The translations under genes were made by a program, and so were the position numbers. Of a stretch of 64,000 nt of DNA, positions 24,352 to 34,974 are shown piece by piece. The stretch spans positions 461,858-525,857 of the forward strand of contig JAOANR010000012.1 in the NCBI GenBank assembly GCA_030278955.1, read 5' to 3'. Origin of the DNA: Hygrophila difformis. Lineage: Eukaryota > Streptophyta > Magnoliopsida > Lamiales > Acanthaceae. Each line of letters begins with the position of its first letter. Positions within the stretch are counted from its first letter, which is position 1. Under the pieces are notes generated by a model that did no database searches, had not been told where the DNA came from, and worked only from the letters and a program-made list of their open reading frames with translations.

Positions 24352-25784
24352 ATGGGCGATCAAGATGTTGGTAGAAATGAAAGAGTTTCATAGGAAGCCA
24401 TACCTTTGCAGGCTGTTGAACCTGCGTTGCCACTACCCGCACCCACTGATGTTCGTGAAAATGTTGGAGAGAATGTTGATCAAGTACTCGATGGTGTTGA
24501 AAATCAACAAACTCAGGAACAGGAGACTCAAGGCGATGCGGAGTATGAAGGAAATGCTACTGATTTCATGAGGCAAGAAGATTATCCAGTTCAGGAGGAG
24601 AATGTTGGTGATACCAACAACCCACAAATGGAGGTTACACTTGAAAACACTTAAGCAAATCCTGAAGGAGAAAACTCTGAAGCTGCTGTTCGAGAGTCGT
24701 CTAAACAACCTAGTAAGAAGAAAAGGACTAAGAGGAGTTCACAAGGCTCTGGCACTCCTCGCCCGAAGTGATCTAAAACCAAACCTGCTGAGTTACTGGA
24801 GGAAGATGCTTATAGTCCGACTTACTATACAAGGGAGACGAAGAGGTATGGAACTCGTGATCTTAGTCAAAGAAAGATCAAACCGATGAGGTATTCTTTC
24901 ACCCTCTTTACAATGAACCTGGTTTTAAGGAGTATTTGGAGTCTAAACATTTGATGCATTGGGCTTCTAAACTGAAAAAGTATGTGCCTAACTTGGTTTA
25001 TGAGTTTTATGCAAATCTTCATGAGGATGTGATGAATCCTACTAGCCAACGGTATGGAAAGGTGTTTGTTCGTGGCAATTTTATTCAGTTAACACCGACT
25101 GTGATCAATGAGGTGTTGAAGGTACCTGCTAATGACGATGATACTAATCCATTCAACTACTTGAATGAGGAAACGATCAAGATTGCACTGACCATTTCTG
25201 GAGAGAAGTGTGTTGCATTTGGGAGAAATCAGCTCAGTCCACATGAGCTCACACTGAAATTCACCTGCTTGTTTCGATTCTGTTCGTCCGATGTGTTTCC
25301 CACAAAGAATGCTTCACAACTGAGTTCGGCTATGGGTAAACTTTTGTTCTCAATTGATAAATATTTTGAGATTCTTAACTTTGGATGGATTGTGCTTGAT
25401 AAGATGATAGGTTACACACCGGAGAAGATTAAGAAGGGTGCTGTCTTACCCTATCCCACTTTGATCACTACACTCCTTGAGAAACAAGGTGTTCATTCGA
25501 AGCAAGGTGAACCAATTGAGCTTATTAAGGCTCATGCCCCCGCTGGTAATCTGATTGACGTGTACAATGACATCAAGAAAGGACCGCCTATGTCTGGTGA
25601 ACAATTGGTTGTCCATCTGCGCGGTATATTACGTGGCTTGAATGACAAGGTGTCCGTTGTTGTTGACAATGCCATTGCCATTCGTCGTGCTCACACTCAA
25701 ATTCTTGGTCTTTTGCCGAGAAATTTTCATCCGGATGCTGCTGTTCCTGATGAACAGGTTGACACTGATGATGATGATGCTTAA
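24352..25784 (+). pseudogene. Sirevirus env-like / plant-transposon-domain ORF, degenerate
   Basis: Lies between pol and the 3' LTR. The ATG at 24352 opens an acidic, Q/E-rich region with a TAG after 13 codons, further stops near 24653 and 24769, and a basic patch (KKKRTKRSS) in between. After a frameshift near 24910 an intact 282-codon stretch (24936-25784) has LVYEFYANLHEDV, KVFVRGNFIQLTPTVINEVL, a cysteine-containing helical middle and an acidic tail. From memory this VRGxxxxxSPTVINxxL pattern is shared by Sirevirus env-like proteins and the 'putative plant transposon protein' family. I see no convincing signal peptide or membrane anchor, so an envelope role is doubtful. Confidence 0.7.
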
Positions 25785-25807
25785 TTCTTGTGTCGATGCA
25801 CACAAAC

Positions 25808-26062
25808 AGGGGGAGTAAGTTCTAAGTTCAGAATTGTTTTGTTCAGGGGGAGTTTTGATGTTTTTATGACTGACTGACTACTATGATGGTATTTCTGTCT
25901 GTAAACACTTAACTGTGGTTGGTGTTTGGTGATTACTACTGGTCGGTGACTTCTCTTAATGGTTTTTATTGATGATACAATCTTTTGATGACTGTTATTT
26001 GCTTGTTGTTTTCTGACCCTCTGAACTACAGGTTTGTATGCCCTCTCCACAAAAAGGGGGAG
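25808..26062 (+). other. Repeated AGGGGGAG motifs ending in the Sirevirus polypurine tract
   Basis: AGGGGGAG occurs at 25808-25815, 25845-25852 and 26055-26062. The last sits immediately before the 3' LTR and is the expected plus-strand primer. Multiple copies of this tract are a known trait of Sireviruses. Confidence 0.85.
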
Positions 26063-26064
26063 AT

Positions 26065-26826
26065 TGTTAGGGTTATTTTGTGCAGAGTTGTTGTTTGACT
26101 GTTGTTCAGATTATTCATCAACAACGAAGCTAATCTGAGCAGGTGCCAGCTGGAGTTTGTTACAACTTATCAGTGAACGGTTATTTGCGAATCTTTCTAG
26201 AAGATTCCCGTGTATTCTGATGGAATAACCGTCTCACATGCTTTACATTATTATATATATGTGAGATCATCATTTGTACTTAGTTTAAAGAGATCATTCA
26301 TAGATTCACATATATCTTTTGCTTTGAGTGTTGCATAGTGGTTACTTGATGAGAGCAATTTTGTATTTGAATTGCTTGTAAATGATGAGGCATTGAGATG
26401 CTCTTCACCTTCGTCGGAAGCATTGCGATGCTCTTTACTGGAGAAGGTTCGTCGAGATGATCGAAGAAGCTGTAAACCGAATGGAAGCAGTTGCAGCAAG
26501 CAGAATCACTCTCAGGTTGAATAAGGTGAAGTCACAGCGGTTGAAGTGTGGTTGATACACTTGCCGGACTACTGGTCGTATTCCAGTAACCAAGTTTAAG
26601 TTGTGTTGAGGTTTGATTGCTCTTGTGCTTTGGCTGTCCATTGGTTTATTTGGTTTTGGTGATTAGTAAGATGAACATGGCTTGGTATGCCTCCAGACGT
26701 AGATCGTATGATCGAACTGGGTAAACAACTTGTTGTGTTTATTTGTTTACTGCTTTAGTTAATTCCGCGTAAATACAACACAAAAACTACGTTTGCTCAT
26801 AAGAACAGATTAGACTGGGACAAACA
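26065..26826 (+). repeat. Sirevirus 3' LTR (762 bp)
   Basis: Direct repeat of 18256-19033 with the same TG...CA ends. It is followed by ATCCC, the right target duplication. Confidence 0.94.
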
Positions 26827-26831
26827 ATCCC

Positions 26832-27464
26832 GTTAATGTGAAAGAATCAGCATATATGCACAATGCTAAGTGTGACTTAAATATTAAATGACATTATTCA
26901 TTTATATTTTCAACATTAATTACTTAAAAAATTATTTAAAATATTTGAACAGTAACTAAGCACTTGTCACAAAAAAAAAGTAATTAAGCACTTATTCTAT
27001 AATCAATATAATAATCTATTCGGTATTCGGAAATTTGAGATTAGGGTGGGATAGATCAGAGTATTAATGCCTATGGCTTAATTAGTCTATTGCAGGCCTA
27101 GTCCTGAGCTATTTTGTCAAAGATTTTAAAACCAAATTTATTTAAATAAATAGGTCATATGTAAGCTTAAAAAATAAACCTATTAAAGATCATAAACCAG
27201 ACCCAGACCTTAATTATAAAAAATCATTCAAACTTTGGCTTAGCTTATTTTCACCATTACTTGAGATACGCGTAGAAATATAGCGAGGTTCAACGTTAGA
27301 AACTTAAAATACTAGGAGATATATGTAGTGGAGTGAGTAAAAGAGTATTTTCAATTTCTAGCGGTCCACTAGACAAAGTGTCGGTGAGGATTTTTTTTCG
27401 CTTAACTGTCGGTGAGGATTGATCTATTGGATGGATACATTTTAAACAAAATTTTTATATAAAT
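26832..27464. other. AT-rich intergenic stretch, nothing recognised
   Basis: No ORF, RNA gene or clear repeat is recognised here. It is presumably the remains of the region upstream of the alcohol oxidase gene before the Sirevirus inserted. Confidence 0.6.
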
Positions 27465-27597
27465 ACATAATTTTTTAACAACTGGGTAATCTTTCATTTT
27501 TTAAATATATAGTAGTATTTTTAATTATTAATAACTCAAATTAGATACTCCCTCCGTTTTCCAATTGTTGTAACATTTTAAAATTTGATTCTATTCA

Positions 27598-30044
27598 CAC
27601 ACGCACTTTAATTTTTTTTTTTTTGAGAAGAAGGTGTTTTTATTCTTTCAATAAAACATACCCAAACCTGCTTAACAATAGCATCATCCTGCAATCTCAT
27701 TACAACATTCCGTCTACTCTAGATATAAGGCAAAACAAGAGAAGAATCAACACAAGGGACAAAAGGCTCGAGCCCATCTGGATCGGAAAGACGATGACAT
27801 GTTCGGGTAGACCTGCGATATTTTCCACCTATATCAGTAGCTTCTCAAATCTATACCCATACTCCAGCAGCAGCAGTTTCATGAGACTCATCCATCAGTA
27901 GCAATATCGTCGGTGTAAGCATTGGCGGCTATCACTACCTGCACCACCTCTACATCACACTTTGCAATGTTCAAGCATCCCACTGTAGATAATTCCTCCC
28001 AAGTCTTCACAGGATTCATTAGGCAGTAGAGTGCCCATGTGGTGTATCATAGTACCAGTCCTAACAACCTGCTTCAACAACCCGTCTCCTCTACAAAAAT
28101 GTTCAAATGCAATGTATTGAAACCAATTAAAGGGCCAGAACTAGGATGGAGGGGCCAACAACAAAGGATGAGGGGTGTGTGATCGGCTGTGTAGGTTGGC
28201 GACCAGAAAAGGAAACGGCACAGAGGGTTCGAAAAATGATAAGCAAAGATTTGAATTGAACAAGAAATTCTCAGACCTAGCCTCCATAATACAAAAGCCC
28301 CCAGGGCTCGTCCCCACTCTCTATCTCGGTCTAGAGGAACCAAGTTAAATGACAAGTCCCTACCCCATCGGTACCCATCGCACAGGAGGAGCTATGCTTA
28401 CTAAAATTACAATCTATTCAAACCTGTTCATACTATTTCTTTCTTTTTCTATCTCTTTCCACTATTTCTTTCTTATTTTTTTTTATTTTTTTTTAATTTT
28501 TTTTTATTATTTTTTTTAAACAACACAAAATACTGATTTCTTCTTCAACCACAACTATCCGAGCTAATCGCCATTCATAGCCCGTTGTTACAACTTCCCA
28601 GGTGTTATTAATATAGCTCGCTCCCTCCCACCCAGACAAACCCTTCAATCTCCTTAGAGTTTCCAATGGCAAGCTGTAGCATTGGATGACTTTTTCAATC
28701 AAGTATTAGTCAGATTTCCTGAAGCACCTCATCGAGGGATGGGACAACAAACAGAAACAGGGAAGAGGCTTTTAAAACATGGGGGCACAAGGTTGGAGAA
28801 TGAAAAAGATTAATTCGGTAGGCTCAGGCCGGGCTCAGAAGGGGGGAAAAAGGTGTAAAAAGATATATAGAGAAGAACCAATAGGGACCATCCTAGCGCC
28901 CAATTCAAAGCCAATACATTAACATGGAACATATGTAGGTTCAACGAGAATGCTAAAGCAAATTATAGGCTGTGAAGAAACATCACATACGCATGTATCA
29001 AAGAGAGATCTGAGTGGGCAGGTCTCACCAAAAACCGCTTGGCAGTAGAAGTAGATAATCTATTTGTGTAGCCATAGCACATGTCGATTCTCCCAAGTTA
29101 GTGTAGTCTGCTCGTGTGAGAAAGTCATGAGTCTTAGCCGTGTAGCATTTCCTTGGGCAGCAGTGTGGATAATAAGCAACTTTCCGTGCCATTAGAATTC
29201 ACGCAGTCCAACAAAGGTGATATTACAACACACATTCCGCAGCAGTCGCAACATCTCAATACCCCATCCGCAGCAGCCAGGGCTCCAAGCAAAGACATCA
29301 ACCGGTTCCGAGGAGCTCCAACAGCCTCCCCAACCTGAAATATGAAAGGAAAACAAACAAAAGAAAGGAAGGCAGTAAAACAGCGACAGGATCCCTACAA
29401 TGTCTCCAAGATTTATTCTGTTACAACTCCATGAGGGCAGCCCAATCTTCCCCATCGTCAAAGCACCCACTCCATCATAAAGATACAATGCCTCCATAAA
29501 AGCCTCAGCTTCGAGATCCCACAGCTACCTCATGCGATATCCCCATCTCTCAGTCATCTTCATCAGCCTATTTCCCACATCTACAGCAAACCTTGCCGCA
29601 TCATCATCCCCACAATACACTCGCACTGCTCCCTCCCACCCTCAGTCCCCCTACTGCTTCATTGCCAGGCTTCAATACGCCCCTCCCCTTTAGCTCCTAA
29701 TCTAGCCCAATGATCGGCCAGATCATTCTTCTCCCTTTCAATGTGCCTAAAGTTAACAACTCCAGCCAGCTTCAGAATAGTCAAGATCGGACCCAATAAT
29801 TTATAGAATCTCCATGGAATCTTCCAGGGGTTATTAATCCAAAAAACAACGTTCGATGAGTCACATTCAAACACCAGTTTGGGCAATGGAAATCCTTGAT
29901 CTCTTACAAGTGCTGAGCAGATCCGACTAATTGCGGTTAATTCCGCCTCAGAAGAGTCTGTAAAGCCAATGGAATCTGACAAAATAAATATAATTTGACC
30001 ATCCGCATCTCTAATTCCGCCTCTAATCACACGCACTTTAATTT
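27598..30044 (-). mobile_element. 5'-truncated L1-type LINE inserted in the MITE
   Basis: An identical 17-bp direct repeat, CACACGCACTTTAATTT, flanks the insert (27598-27614 and 30028-30044). The left junction continues into T's (27612-27624), the poly-A tail of a minus-strand LINE. The right, 5' end begins inside an RNase H domain, so the element is truncated. A long target duplication, a poly-A tail and 5' truncation are signatures of target-primed reverse transcription. The rest (27625-29658) would be a roughly 2-kb 3' untranslated region with T-rich runs at 28467-28517; I see no gene in it. Confidence 0.85.
29659..30027 (-). pseudogene. LINE C-terminal RNase H domain (fragment)
   Basis: Open frame with GGIRDADGQIIF (first Asp), SSEAELTAISRICSAL (Glu), LVFECDSSNVVFWI (Asp) and FRHIEREKNDLADHWARLG (His/Asp), the pattern of the plant RVT_3 RNase H found at the end of plant L1 polyproteins. 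The N-terminal endonuclease and RT are missing. The open frame runs a few codons into the target duplication, so it has no start of its own. Confidence 0.8.
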
Positions 30045-30329
30045 AAAGTTTTATCATAGTTATATAAGTTAAAATATAGCCAAGTAGGATCTTGTTAGAT
30101 TTGTCTCGTCGAGTAGTTTTTAAATATCGAACTTTTAGAATATTTACTTGTACTGAAATTAAGTTATTAATCGTTTAAAATATGCATTGGACTGCGTGCA
30201 CTTTGGGTCCGTTTCAATTTCTAGAAAATGGAGGGAGTATTACGGGATATAATTTTTTAACAACTGCGTCATCTTTCATTTTTTAAATATATAGTAGTAT
30301 TTTTAATTATTAATAACTCAAATTAGATA

Positions 30330-30542
30330 CTCCCTCCATTTTCCAATTGTTGTAACATTTTAAAATTTGATACTATTCACACACGCACTTTAACTTAAAG
30401 TTTTATCATAGTTATATAAGTTAAAATATAGCCAAGTAGGGCGAATTTTTACTTGTACTGAAATTGAGTTATCAATCGTTTAAAATATGCATTGGACTGC
30501 GTGCACTTTGGGTTCGTTTCAATTTCTAGAAAACGGAGGGAG
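30330..30542. mobile_element. Stowaway-like MITE, copy 2 (213 bp)
   Basis: CTCCCTCCATTTTCC at the left end and AAAACGGAGGGAG at the right end, flanked by TA. It is the duplicated partner of copy 1 with an internal deletion. The LINE is absent. Confidence 0.85.
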
Positions 30543-30548
30543 TATTAC

Positions 30549-30872
30549 GGGTCTGTTTTGCATGCAGCTTTTCGGAACTTTTGGGAGCTTTTGGTAGCTT
30601 TAGCTTTTATTTTAAAACAAAAGCATCGCTCTGTACACTAGGTATTGGATGCTTTTGGAAACTTCTTTTTAGAAGCTACAAGAGGTAGCTTTTGGGAGCT
30701 TTCGGAAGCTACTTTCCAAATTTAATTAATTTTTCTCTTCAGATTATAATTTTTGACAGTTACAGCTACTTGTACCGAACACTTATGCAAAAACTGATAG
30801 CTACAGCTCCAAACAACTACAGCTCCCTACAACTGCAGCTCGCCACTACAGCTCGATGTGCAGAACGGACCC
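30549..30872. mobile_element. Small non-autonomous TIR transposon (MITE), possibly PIF/Harbinger-like
   Basis: Imperfect terminal inverted repeats GGGTCTGTTTTGCATGCAGC and, from the other end, GGGTCCGTTCTGCACATCGAGC, flanked by TAC on both sides (30546-30548, 30873-30875). It is 324 bp, with repeated AGCT-rich motifs (AGCTTTTGG, CTACAGCTCC) that form subterminal inverted repeats. The 3-bp target duplication suggests PIF/Harbinger, but the family is not certain. Confidence 0.65.
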
Positions 30873-30955
30873 TACATATAATAAAAACATAAAAATTATA
30901 TTTTATAAAACTATTAGTTTCACTTCAAACTTGACTATATATTTTTTTCGTAAAA

Positions 30956-30991
30956 TCCTAAACCCTGAACGCTAAACCCTAAACCCTAAAA
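30956..30991. repeat. Telomere-like CCCTAAA run at the satellite edge
   Basis: A few CCCTAAA units (CTAAACCCTAAACCCTAAAA), some degenerate, immediately left of the satellite array. Too short to be a telomere. Confidence 0.65.
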
Positions 30992-30994
30992 ACT

Positions 30995-33900
30995 ATTTTT
31001 TAGCAAACTGAATGCCATGCGAGTGGCAGTTGAATAACATTTTTCATAATTCTAATTTTGGCCATTCAAAAGTGTCACTCGTATGGTTTGAGTCTGCCTC
31101 GGAAGATTGACTTGAATTTATTCGAATGGCACTTGAATGTAATGCATGTGGTAGTTGAATAACTTTTTTCACACCTCAAATTTTGGTCATTCAAAAGTTT
31201 TCAATCGCATGGTTCGAGTCTGCCTCGAAAGATTGATTCGCATTCGAGTGGCACTCGAATGCCTTCTTCACCGGTCTATTTTAGACTATTAGAATGTTTT
31301 CCTTTTTCACTCACACAGTTCCAATCTGCCTCGAAAGACAGACTCGATTGCATTCGTGTGGGACTAGAATGACTTTTTTACCACTCTATTTTTTTGGCAA
31401 CTTCAATGGCATGTGAGTGGCACTAGAGTTCCTTTTTCACCACTCTAATTTCAGACCAATCGAATAGTCTTTAGTTTCACTTGCATGGTTCCAATATGCC
31501 TCTATAGACTCGATTGCATTCGATTGAGACTTGAATGACTTTTTCACCACTCTATTTTTTGGCCACTCGATTGGCATGCGAGTTCTACTCGAATGCCTTT
31601 TTCACATGTCTATATTTTGGCCTCTCGAATGGTTTGAAGTTTCATACAATTGGCATGCGGGTGGCATTCGAATTCCTTTTTCACCACTTTAATTATAGAC
31701 CACTCGAATGGTTTCTAGGTTCACTCGCATGTTTCCAATCTACCTCGAAAGACAAACTCGATTGCATTCGAGTGGGACTTGAATGACTTTTTCACTACTC
31801 TATTTTTTAGCAACTTTAATGGCATGCGAGTTTCAGTTGAATAATGGTTTTCAGAATTCGAATTTTGGTAATTCGAAAGTTTTCACTCGCATGGTTCGAG
31901 TCTGATTCGAAAGATTGACTCGAATGCATTCGAGTGGCACTCGAATGCCTTTTCCACCAGTCTATCTTTTGGTCACTCGAATTGTTTCAAGTTTAACACA
32001 ATTGGCATGCGAGTGGTACCCGAATTCATTTTTCACCACTCTAATTTTAGACTATACGAATGGTTTCCAGTTTCACTTGTATGATTCCAGTCTGCCTCAA
32101 CACACAAGCTCGATTGCATTCGAGAGGGACTCAAATGACTTTTTCACCATTCTAATAGACCACTAGAATGGCATACGAGTTCCATTCAAATGCCTTTTTC
32201 ACCAGTCTATTTTTTATCACTTGAATGGTTTGTGAACTTTCACAAAATTGGCATGCGAATGCCACTCGAATTCCTTTTTCACCACTTTAATTATAGACCA
32301 CTCGAATGGTTTCTAGGTTCACTCGCATGTTTCCAATCTACCTCGAAAGACAAACTCGATTGCATTCGAGTGGGACTTGAATGACTTTTTCACTACTCTA
32401 TTTTTTAGCAACTTTAATGGCATGCGAGTTTCAGTTGAATAATGGTTTTCAGAATTCGAATTTTGGTAATTCGAAAGTTTTCACTCGCATGGTTCGAGTC
32501 TGATTCGAAAGATTGACTCGAATGCATTCGAGTGGCACTCGAATGCCTTTTCCACCAGTCTATCTTTTGGTCACTCGAATTGTTTCAAGTTTAACACAAT
32601 TGGCATGCGAGTGGTATCCGAATTCATTTTTCACCACTCTAATTTTAGACTATACGAATGGTTTCCAGTTTCACTTGTATGATTCCAGTCTGCCTCAACA
32701 CACAAGCTCGATTGCATTCGAGAGGGACTCAAATGACTTTTTCACCACTCTATTCTTGGCCACTCGAATGGCATAACAGTGACACTCGAATGTCTTTTTC
32801 ACCAGCCTATTTTTTCCACTCGAATGATTTCAAGTTTCACAAAATTCGCATGTGCGTGGCACTCGATTTCATTTTTCCCTACTCTAGTTTTACACCACTC
32901 GAATGATTTCCAGTCTCCCTTGAAAGACAGACTAGATTGCATTCGCGTGGGACTCGAATGACTTTTTTTGGCAACTTGAATGGCATGCGAGCGGCACTAA
33001 AATGTTCTTATCAGCAATATGGCCACGCACATGTCGTGCGAGTGGAAGTTGAATAACGTTTTTCAAAATTCTAATTTTAGTCATTTGAAAGTTTTCACAC
33101 GCATAGTTCAAGGTTGTCTCGAAAGATTGACTCGAATGCGTTCGAGTGGCACTCGAATACCTTTTTCACCAGTCTGTTTTTTTGTCACTCGAATGATTTC
33201 AACTTTCATACAATTGGCATGCGACTGACACTCGAATTCCTTTTTCATCACTCTAATTTCAGACTGTACGAATGGTTTCCAATTTCACTAGTATGGTTCA
33301 CGACACACAAACTCGATTACATTCAAGTTGGAATCGAATGACTTTTTCACCATTCTAATAGACCACTAGAATGGCATACGAGTTCCATTCAAATGCCTTT
33401 TTCACCAGTCTATTTTTTATCACTTGAATGGTTTGTGAACTTTCACAAAATTGGCATGCGAATGCCACTCGAATTCCTTTTTCACCACTCCAATTTTAGA
33501 CCACTCAAATGGTTTCTAGTTTCACTCGCATGGTTTCAATCTGCCTCGAAAGACAGACTCGATTGCATTCGAGTGGGATTCGAATGACTTTTTGACCACT
33601 CTATTTTCTGGCAACTTGAATGACATGTGAGTGGCACTCGAATGCTCTTCTCAGCACTCTAATTAATGGCCACTCGATTTTCATGCGAGTGGCAATTGAA
33701 CAATATTTTTCACAATTCTAATTTTGGTCATTCGTAAGTTTTCACGCGCATGGTTCAAGTCTACCTCAAAAGATTGATTCGATGCATTCAAGTCTACTCG
33801 AATGCTACTCGAATGCCTTTTTCCCGGTCTAATTTTTTGCCAATCGAATGGTTTCAGTTTCAGTCGTATAGTTCCAATTAAAGGGGGACAAAGCAGAGCA

Positions 33901-34410
33901 AAAGTGCGCCCTTAAGTACCTTCTCCTTTCCAAATCAATGGAGTTTCCTCATATGTTGTGAACTTATTGCAGAGATAACCCCATTGGCGCCAAGCATGAG
34001 GGAATGCTTTGCCTCGAAACATATACTCGATTGCATTTGAGTGGGACTCGAATTACTTTTCCACCACACTATTCTTTTGCCACTCGAATGCCTTTTTCAC
34101 TAATCTATTTTTTGGTCACTCGAATTATTTGAAGTTTCAGATAATAAGTATGCAAGTGCCACTCGAATTCCTTTTTCACCACTTTAATTTTAAACCACTC
34201 GAATTGTTTCTAGTTTTACTCGCATGGTTCGAATCTGCCTCGCAAGAAAGACTCGATTACATTCGAGTGGGGCTCGAATTCCTTTTTCACCACTGATTTT
34301 GGACCACTCGAATGGTTTTCAGTCGCCTCAGAAGACAGAATCTATGGCATTCGATTGGGAATGGAATGACTTTTGCACCTCTCTTTTTTGGGCACTCAAT
34401 TTTGAGTGAG
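30995..34410. repeat. Complex satellite array with ~598-bp higher-order repeat
   Basis: About 3.4 kb of diverged direct repeats built on phrases such as CTCGAATGCCTTTTTCACCA, GACTCGATTGCATTCGAGTG and GGCATGCGAGTGGCACTCGA. Adjacent GATTGCATTCGAG anchors are mostly about 225-250 or 350-375 bp apart, alternating. The block at about 31675-32148 recurs almost identically 598 bp later (32273-32746), and 32160-32270 recurs about 1203 bp later. A near-palindromic core around ATTCGAGTGGCACTCGAAT recurs. Short ORFs here arise only from the repeats. About 130 bp (33880-34010) is unrelated. Confidence 0.9.
33880..34010. other. Non-satellite segment inside the satellite
   Basis: This stretch lacks the CACTCGAAT/TTTTTCACC phrases found on both sides; the satellite resumes at about 34013. 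It could be a deletion filler or a captured fragment. I recognise no gene in it. Confidence 0.55.
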
Positions 34411-34970
34411 TCTCTTTCTGACCATTCAACTTGTTTACATATTGTCTACGATAACTCAAAATTGCAAACAGCATCAAAAGTAGTTCTTAGCCTTGTATTA
34501 TGTTACATAATTAAAATACGAAGATGAAATCAAGTTACCAAACCTGGACAACCATGTTCGATGAAGATCTGCTATAGTGTCACACGCTGGCTAGATGTAT
34601 GCCTGTAAATGATTAGTAAAGTCAACGATGAAGTGATTAGAGAAGCAGCGAATGACAAAAGAAAAATTGACAATGAATTGTTGGCTGCCTTCCCTTTTGA
34701 ATTTCACAATACTACTAATTAAAGCTTCTACATTGTAGATAAAAATATGGAAATGAAAAAAAAAAAATCACAAACATGGATGGGCACACCCAACAGGCAC
34801 AAATCAATAATATGGTTCCTCAAACAAAACTAGCATGTGACAACAAAGTCCCAAGGTACAAACACATGCTTCAATCACTTTAACGTTTCTCCAATCCAGT
34901 TCTCAGATCGAATCAATCAACGCAAAACTAGCATCCCCATAAACGCAGCAGCCACCGGCCACCAACTACC
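34411..34970. other. Spacer between satellite and RRP5 pseudogene, nothing recognised
   Basis: Ordinary AT-rich sequence with an A-run near 34758. No ORF with recognisable similarity and no RNA gene seen. Confidence 0.55.
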
Positions 34971-34974
34971 CAGA

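Larger units (their letters stand above)
18256..26826 (+). mobile_element. Sirevirus-type (SIRE/Maximus) Copia element with env-like ORF
   Basis: An 8.57-kb element on the plus strand with LTRs 18256-19033 and 26065-26826, a tRNA-iMet PBS, gag with a long C-terminal extension, pol in Copia order and an extra ORF between pol and the 3' LTR. That layout, the QDSG-like protease context, RT/RNase H motifs and the repeated AGGGGGAG tract before the 3' LTR fit Sireviruses. Stops and frameshifts run throughout, so it is inactive. It inserted about 130 bp upstream of the alcohol oxidase pseudogene start. Confidence 0.93.
27548..30237. mobile_element. Stowaway-like MITE, copy 1, split by a LINE
   Basis: TIRs CTCCCTCCGTTTTCC at the left and AAAATGGAGGGAG at the right, flanked by TA on both sides. 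Without the LINE it is about 260 bp. The ends match the plant Stowaway (Tc1/mariner) family. It has no coding capacity. Confidence 0.85.
27465..30555. repeat. Tandem segmental duplication containing a Stowaway-like MITE
   Basis: The segment starting ATAATTTTTTAACAACTG at about 27470, through the MITE, to GGGAGTATTACGGG near 30245 is repeated immediately at about 30247-30551. The second copy lacks the LINE and about 55 bp of the MITE interior. The duplication therefore predates the LINE insertion. Confidence 0.85.

Noticed and set aside
31535..34409. Numerous 60-95-codon ORFs rich in F, H and S
   Set aside because: They are reading-frame by-products of the satellite and recur with its period.
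30995..34410. CRISPR-like array
   Set aside because: Repeats are long, diverged and directly adjacent without unique uniform spacers, in a plant genome. It is a satellite.
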